Assembly: GCA_947176055.1 (NCBI GenBank)
Contig: CAMWPE010000004.1
Coordinates: 1 to 28,190, forward strand
Direction of reading: 5' to 3'
Length of the DNA: 28,190 nucleotides
From: an uncultured Desulfovibrio sp.
GTDB lineage: Bacteria > Desulfobacterota > Desulfovibrionia > Desulfovibrionales > Desulfovibrionaceae
The translations under genes and the position numbers were made by a program. The notes under the pieces are model-generated. The model saw only the letters and a program-made list of their open reading frames with translations, had not been told where the DNA came from and searched no databases. This document shows positions 23,944-28,190 of this stretch, piece after piece (the stretch's first letter is position 1; each line of letters starts with the position of its first letter).

Positions 23944-25532
23944 ACGAGCGAGCTTATCGCCAAGACTTTGCAAGAATCTTTCGAGCGTCTTCAAAAAGAA
24001 CTGGCCGCGAATGACCTGAAAGGAATTATCGATACAAACCCGTAAAAATAAGCGACGACGAAGAAAGCTATTATAACTATGAAATACCTTTTATAGCGGG
24101 AAATGCTTCGGTAGTATTTGAATATTACGAAAATGGAGATCATTCCTTCTGTGTAGTCTGGGATATTCCCGCGAATCGCATTCTGGCTTATTACGAGTTA
24201 TGGGATGATTTCGATAGCGACGAATACCATTGTCTATATAGAACTGACGACGGTCCGGGATACCTGATAGTGGGGGTTGATGTTGATTCAGCCTGGAAAA
24301 AGGCGGACGCCGCTTTTCTACGCGAAATGAAAGACGCCGTTATGAAAGCCTGGGACGCGTACAATAAGCTTGAGGGACATCCAGCCGCATTATTTAAAGA
24401 AAAGGAGCAAGAGTACGACTCTATTAAAAAAATTATGTTAGAGGCGGCGAAAAGCGCGGCGCGTGTCGAAGACAAGCTAACGTTTTCCGACGATCAATTC
24501 AGTATTAATGGCGTTGATTTAAGCGAAAGGCTGACTCTCGACCTGAACGCTAAATCGCGAAAAGGCTCGCCGGAATTTACCCTTTCCTATGATCCAGTTC
24601 AGGACGAGCTGAAAATTTCAGCCACAGCTAATCGCGGAGGGTTAACCCAAAAGAAATGCGACCCCCTCGTCAAAGCATTTTTGGATAATAGAGTAGACGC
24701 GGAAAATAAATATTATAATTATAGGTGAGGCAGAGGCAAAGATGGCACATTTCTGATAGAAAATGACATGGATATGTCAGATTACGATTTAGTCAGGATC
24801 AACCCGCGACTTATCGCCGACAAGATCGTTCGCCTCTATCGCAACGCGAAAACTCTCGCCGATATTTTCAAAACAAATCAGGACATAAGCGTCGAGGCTA
24901 TTAAGGATATCGCGCGAAATGTAAAAATGCCGGAGATCCTGCCCGAGTCGCATTCAGCTTCGAAAAGCTCAACCCCCGCCTCCCCAGCAGGCCGGCCCGC
25001 CGCGTCGCCTACGCGCCTTCTCTCAACTTCCAAAAATGTCGCCCGCGCTTCCGAGCCCGAAACGCCAATCGCCGAAAAACCCGCGTCGCGACCGGCGGAT
25101 TCTTCCTCGGCTTTCCGCAAACTCGCCGCTACCATATTAAATTTATTGAAAAACGACGCGAATCTCGCGAAGATCTTGCCGGATCAACCCGGCGATCCCA
25201 TGGAAGAAGACGGCGTTCTTGTCTGCCGCGCGCCTTCGCGCGAGTCTCCCCTCGCATTGCGCCTGACCTACGATCCCGCCAATGGCCTTATCGGCGCTGG
25301 CTGGGAAGGCAATGTGGGCGACGGTCTGGTCGGGAGACTCCGGAAATGGCGTAAGAAAGCCAGAATAGACGCAAGTTTTGATATCGATGACAACACGGGA
25401 ATCTTTTCCGTATATATTGAAGCAGCGGCGGAGGGGAATAAACCGGCGCTCGCCGAACCGGGCGCCTTCGCGGATATGGTCACCGGAATTTATGAGCCAA
25501 CGCTCAATCTGTATAAGATGGTTACGGATTAA
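23944..25532 (+). pseudogene. KAP-associated multi-module protein, paralog 2 (interrupted, ACG at start position)
   Basis: This gene is a diverged copy of paralog 1 without module C. By alignment the start codon is ACG (23944-23946), directly after GGAGGGAGG, where paralog 1 has ATG. Module A breaks at 24039-24041: three C where four would restore IIDTNPVKISDDEE, matching the Asp-Asp-Glu position of paralog 1. An in-frame TGA (24726-24728) interrupts module B between NYR and GRGKDGTF; both sides are in the same frame, and paralog 1 reads APVGRGEDALF here. Module B then continues with INPRLIADKIVRLYRNAKTL. A Ser/Ala/Pro linker (24950-25110) leads to module D, with LLKNDANLAKILPDQ and GWEGNVGDGLVGRLRKW. 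It ends at TAA 25530-25532, 68 bp after paralog 1 begins its separation. Function unknown. Confidence 0.72.
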
Positions 25533-25642
25533 GGCGCGTTCAGGTTAGACAGGCGGCGTCGCCGATTCTCGGTTTCGCTTTTTTAGCTTCGTCGCGTCTT
25601 TCTCGTCCGCGCGGCTTCGCCCAAAGCTGACTTCCGGGCTCC

Positions 25643-25692
25643 GGCGCGCGACTATCTTATTATACTCTATAGCACAAAAATAGCCGCGCGCC
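25643..25692. terminator. Inverted repeat between convergent genes, possible bidirectional terminator
   Basis: GGCGCGCGACTAT (25643-25655) and ATAGCCGCGCGCC (25680-25692) pair at 12 of 13 positions with a 24-base AT-rich loop. It sits between the end of paralog 2 and the end of the second radical SAM gene, the place for a shared terminator. No clear U-tract follows on the plus strand, so Rho-independent action is uncertain. Confidence 0.4.
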
Positions 25693-25711
25693 TTCTCTTA
25701 TACTATATAAT

Positions 25712-26620
25712 TTAACTTCTCGCGGGTTTGCAGGCTTCCTCCATTTCCTTGCGATTGATCGCGCTCTCCAGATCCTCGTCGGTATAGCTATTCAAAACCC
25801 TGTCGATCTCCGCCAGGACCGCGGCCCTGGACTTCTCGTCCGAAGTCTGGAAACGAAAATGGAGCGGATTGAGATAGTGAACGCCGTCGTAAAAAGTATC
25901 GACTTTCAGATTTTGCAGGAAAGCGCGCAACTCCTCAATCTTTTCCCTTTCCGGAGCATTGACGAAAGTCCCCTCGTCGCGCATTTTAGCCGCGCCGGTT
26001 CCTTCGGTCACAGTCATGCCAGTGGACACGATCCTGACGGGATTGACGCTATTAAACAAATTCGCCGTATCGACGGCGCATTGTTGCCCCGCGCCTTTGC
26101 CGCCCATGCCGATGATGTAAAAGAGCGTATATGCGATGCCGGCCTTGTCCAGACGCTTTAGCTGTTCGATGGCTTCGGCTACGGTGTGACCCTTGTTCAT
26201 AAGCGCCAGCGCCGCGTCGTTGCCGTTTTCCGTCCCCACATAGAGCTGGCTTACGCCAAGCTTCTTAAGCTCCGCCAGCTCCTCGTCGCTTTTCGAAGCG
26301 ATCGCGTCCACGCGGCTGAACATGGAAATTTTGCCATGTCCGGGCAAAAGCCGGTTGATCACATCGAAATATTCGCGGAACATCCGCGTAGGCAGGGCGA
26401 AAGTATTGGATCCCACCAGAAATATATCCGTATCCGGAGAGTAAAATACTTTCTGGCTTAAAATCTCTTCCTCCAGATCCTTCGGCGTGGTCGCCAGAAA
26501 GGGATAATTTTTGAGCCTGTAACAAAAATTACATTTATTCCAGTTACAACTTTGTGTCACGGGCAGAAGCAGTGAATTGGCCTCCATAGGCGGTCGATAC
26601 ACGGGTTCGGCAAACTTCAT
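25712..26620 (-). CDS. Radical SAM protein, CX4CX2C subtype
   Basis: The preferred start is ATG 26618-26620 (MKFAEPVYRPP), preceded by GAGAAG; the upstream in-frame AUC/AUG extension adds only eight Lys-rich residues. The product has about 302 residues. The cluster motif is CNWNKCNFC (Cys25, Cys30, Cys33), a CX4CX2C spacing typical of the group with VTxGCxxNKCxFC signatures that resembles coproporphyrinogen-oxidase-like and Elp3-like radical SAM proteins. Further signals are FLVGSNTFALP, SMFSRVDAI and YVGTENGNDAAL, which fit strands of the SAM barrel. The C-terminus is helical and acidic, with no SPASM cysteines. The protein is cytosolic and its substrate is unknown. It diverges from the exporter gene and has its own promoter (26665-26693). 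Confidence 0.85.
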   Translation of the reverse strand: MKFAEPVYRPPMEANSLLLPVTQSCNWNKCNFCYRLKNYPFLATTPKDLEEEILSQKVFYSPDTDIFLVGSNTFALPTRMFREYFDVINRLLPGHGKISMFSRVDAIASKSDEELAELKKLGVSQLYVGTENGNDAALALMNKGHTVAEAIEQLKRLDKAGIAYTLFYIIGMGGKGAGQQCAVDTANLFNSVNPVRIVSTGMTVTEGTGAAKMRDEGTFVNAPEREKIEELRAFLQNLKVDTFYDGVHYLNPLHFRFQTSDEKSRAAVLAEIDRVLNSYTDEDLESAINRKEMEEACKPARS

Positions 26621-26664
26621 GGTCTTCTCTTTTTTTTGTATCAAACAACATAAAATTATTCGCT

Positions 26665-26693
26665 ATTAATTATTTTTTTCAAAAAATTGTCAA
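26665..26693 (-). promoter_or_regulatory. Candidate promoter for the second radical SAM gene
   Basis: On the minus strand a perfect -35 TTGACA (26693-26688) is followed after 17 bases by ATTAAT (26670-26665), a poor -10 in a very AT-rich stretch. An alternative -10 may lie slightly downstream. It lies 45 bp before the start codon. Confidence 0.45.
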
Positions 26694-26741
26694 GCCGTCC
26701 GGTATTGTCCTCTTTTCCCGACCCGCCGTTTCGCTGGCCAA

Positions 26742-26770
26742 TTGCCGCTTACGGTTATATCCATTACAAT
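26742..26770 (+). promoter_or_regulatory. Sigma-70-like promoter for the exporter gene
   Basis: TTGCCG (26742-26747) and TACAAT (26765-26770) are spaced by 17 bases. Transcription would start near 26777, leaving a very short leader that begins just before the GGAGG (26780-26784). Confidence 0.5.
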
Positions 26771-26789
26771 CGTTCCTTCGGAGGTCAAT

Positions 26790-27428
26790 ATGCTGTCTCT
26801 TGAGACTCTTGCGGTATTTATCCCGACCATTGCCCTGCTCGTCATTCTGCCCGGGCCGGATTTCGCCCTTGTCTCGCAGATCTCCTTGTTTGAGGGCAAG
26901 CGTCAGGGACAAGCCGCGGCGGTCGGCGTCACACTCGGTATGTGCTTGCATACCCTGCTCGCCATGCTCGGTCTTTCCGCCATTCTGGCGGAATCGGCCT
27001 TTCTCTATTCGCTTATGAAATACGCCGGCGCGGCCTATCTTTTCTATCTGGGAATCGGAGCGATTATCAAAAGCGCGCGCGATCCGGACAGCCCCGTCAG
27101 CGAGCGCGGTATAACCGCGAACGTCTCCAAAAGCTCGCTTCATGCCCTGAAGGCCGGCTTCATAACTAACGCGCTCAATCCAAAAGCCATCCTATATTTC
27201 ATGGCGCTCTATCCGCAATTTCTGGAACAAAACGCGCCAATCTCCGGTCAGTTTCTCGAAATGGGCGTCATAACCGCCATCATCGGCGTTTTATGGTTTA
27301 TGGCGGTCGCGAGTTTGCTGGCAAAAATACGCCGCCTATTCGCCCAATGGTCGTTCAGGAAATGGCTCTTGCGGATAACGGGAGGAATATTCGCCTGCTT
27401 CGGAGCGAAACTGGCCTTTGGAGACTAG
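26790..27428 (+). CDS. LysE/RhtB-family amino acid exporter
   Basis: This intact 212-residue inner-membrane protein starts at ATG 26790, five bases after GGAGG; an in-frame upstream start lacks a ribosome site. The family motif ILPGPDFALVSQISLFEGKR lies at the end of helix 1. Five to six hydrophobic segments follow, including VGVTLGMCLHTLLAMLGLSA, AGAAYLFYLGIGAII and the conserved FITNALNPKAILYFMALYPQF. RhtB/LysE proteins export amino acids such as threonine, homoserine, lysine or leucine by proton exchange. The substrate cannot be read from the sequence. No LysR-type regulator is adjacent. The gene stands alone, divergent from the radical SAM gene. Confidence 0.92.
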   Translation: MLSLETLAVFIPTIALLVILPGPDFALVSQISLFEGKRQGQAAAVGVTLGMCLHTLLAMLGLSAILAESAFLYSLMKYAGAAYLFYLGIGAIIKSARDPDSPVSERGITANVSKSSLHALKAGFITNALNPKAILYFMALYPQFLEQNAPISGQFLEMGVITAIIGVLWFMAVASLLAKIRRLFAQWSFRKWLLRITGGIFACFGAKLAFGD

Positions 27429-27756
27429 AAGCGGAGTAAAAATAAAAATCCCGCGCTATAGAAATTTTTCCTCGCGAAGCCTTCCGCGCTATTATGAAAA
27501 TCGTCTCGCAACGAGGGAAGTTTTCAGGCGATAATTATTTGAGGAGCGAAACAGGGAAAAACCTGACCAACCGGCGCGGCTTGATTCGCGATCTTTTCGT
27601 TCGTTAAGGCGACCGGCGCCTCTTTTGGCGTGATCCGTTATCCGAAGGAATTCATCCCGCGAGACGAGCCCTCTATTTCTGGCGAGAAGATTTGTTCATA
27701 TCTTCAGAAACATCTTTTACCAGAAATAGAAGCTCGGGAAAAAGCCATGAAGAATC
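27429..27756. other. Gene-poor stretch with a nested hairpin
   Basis: I see no convincing gene here. At 27672-27682 TCTATTTCTGG pairs perfectly with CCAGAAATAGA (27720-27730), extended outward by GAGC/GCTC (27666-27669 with 27732-27735). Inside is a second hairpin, GAAGAT/ATCTTC (27686-27691 with 27700-27705). A weak GTG-started frame (27630-27869) crosses it but has no ribosome site and overlaps the 49-codon gene on the other strand. The element could be a structured RNA, a cruciform or a mobile-element remnant. Confidence 0.5.
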
Positions 27757-27906
27757 CTAGCGCTCGGCGTCCCAGGACTCTTCAAGGGATTTCCCGGAAG
27801 CCCGGTATGCTCCGAAAATCGCGCCTGTTATTATCGCGAAATCCTTTAAAGAGAGCTGCTTGTCATTGATGATCAGGTTTTCAATCCGTAAATCGTAGTT
27901 CGCCAT
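27757..27906 (-). CDS. Small protein, unknown function (49 aa)
   Basis: On the minus strand ATG (27904-27906) follows AGAAGGA at five to six bases and opens a 49-codon frame ending in TAG. The product begins MANYDLRIENLIINDKQLSL and has a mildly hydrophobic middle (KDFAIITGAIFGAYRASGKS) and an acidic end. The clear ribosome site and non-random composition support a real gene, though its size leaves doubt. It is divergent from the gene starting at 28066, an arrangement often seen for phage accessory genes. I recognise no family. Confidence 0.5.
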   Translation of the reverse strand: MANYDLRIENLIINDKQLSLKDFAIITGAIFGAYRASGKSLEESWDAER

Positions 27907-28021
27907 TTTTCCTTCTCCCGCGTCCGGACTGGCCGGAGTTAATGGTGTTTCCTCCTATCGTTATAGCGCGGGAGAAGGAATTTTCAAATTCCCTCGCACA
28001 GGACGCTTCGCTTGCCTGTCT

Positions 28022-28064
28022 AACCTCCGTTTCGCCGTCATACTGTCGCGAACGGAGGTTTTTT
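28022..28064 (+). promoter_or_regulatory. Strong hairpin enclosing the ribosome binding site of the last gene
   Basis: AACCTCCGTT (28022-28031) pairs perfectly with AACGGAGGTT (28051-28060); after one bulged T the stem adds CGC/GCG (28033-28035 with 28048-28050). The loop is 12 bases. The right arm contains the GGAGG used by the ATG at 28066 and is followed by TTTT. It therefore could act as a terminator, or as a hairpin that hides the ribosome site until opened. Confidence 0.6.
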
Positions 28065-28065
28065 C

Positions 28066-28190
28066 ATGGCGAAGGGACTTTATTTGCCAGGCGGCGAGTT
28101 TCGCGCGTTCTCGCCGTATGAGCTGACATCTGAAATAGCGACAAGACAGAACGCGGGCGTAATTTACGCCGAGCTGGAAGGCTGGCTGAA
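28066..28190 (+). CDS. Start of a gene of unknown function, cut by the window edge
   Basis: ATG 28066-28068 follows GGAGG (28054-28058) after seven bases and opens a frame of 41 codons to the end of the window. The product begins MAKGLYLPGGEFRAFSPYEL and contains TRQNAGVIYAELEGWL. Nothing in the visible part names a family. The pattern of short divergent genes with hairpins resembles phage regulatory or structural regions, but that is only context. Confidence 0.6.
   Translation, partial: MAKGLYLPGGEFRAFSPYELTSEIATRQNAGVIYAELEGWL

Noticed and set aside
27630..27869. 79-codon plus-strand frame beginning IRYPKEFIPRDEP
   Set aside because: It starts at GTG without a ribosome site, overlaps a better-supported minus-strand small gene, and its C-terminal half has the Arg-rich composition of an antisense reading.
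1..28190. CRISPR array, tRNA or rRNA genes
   Set aside because: No spaced direct repeats of array type and no tRNA or rRNA signatures were recognised by eye; the only clear tandem repeat is the 45-bp duplication in the KAP gene.

Overview
The window is bacterial, of intermediate GC with GCG/CGC-rich codon use. It shows standard stop codons, bacterial Shine-Dalgarno sites, a RhtB/LysE-type exporter and a tailed-phage remnant. I cannot name the organism from the sequence; a Gram-negative host is a guess. The striking general property is a mixture of long intact genes (988 and 1959 codons) with genes broken by single-base indels, in-frame stops and deletions. No tRNA, rRNA or CRISPR array was seen.

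Layout. (1) 1-6.3 kb: a decayed prophage segment on the minus strand, in the order portal, protease/scaffold, tape measure, unknown. The portal is truncated and frameshifted, and the capsid-to-tail block between protease and tape measure is deleted. Two of these genes carry homologous copies of an extra domain resembling the LPD3/BECR nuclease-type domains of polyvalent phage proteins. A DUF4145 gene sits on the opposite strand inside the remnant. (2) 6.5-7.1 kb: a CDKN3-like dual-specificity phosphatase pseudogene whose catalytic Cys loop is still legible. (3) 7.2-17.8 kb: a probable defence island. It holds an intact Z1-domain superfamily-2 ATPase (+), an IS5-family insertion sequence, and a convergent two-gene operon (-). 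That operon encodes a 1959-residue fusion (Cys-rich N-terminal region, RecD-like SF1 helicase, PD-(D/E)XK nuclease, Hsp70-like ATPase) and a 281-residue partner. The IS lies exactly between the converging stop codons. (4) 17.8-19.1 kb: an intergenic region with a good promoter and a structured leader, then a radical SAM gene. (5) 19.3-25.5 kb: a KAP-family P-loop NTPase pseudogene followed by two tandem paralogous genes of an unrecognised multi-module family, all interrupted. (6) 25.7-27.4 kb: a second radical SAM gene (-) diverging from a LysE/RhtB exporter (+). (7) 27.4-28.2 kb: a gene-poor stretch with hairpins, a 49-codon minus-strand gene, and the start of another gene whose ribosome binding site lies inside a strong hairpin.

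How the genes may work together. The best candidate for an undescribed system is the helicase-nuclease-Hsp70 fusion with its small partner, possibly functioning beside the Z1 protein. The second is the KAP NTPase with tandem repeat-module partners, which is broken here and would need an intact relative to study. The defence roles are inference from architecture and neighbourhood, not shown by the sequence.
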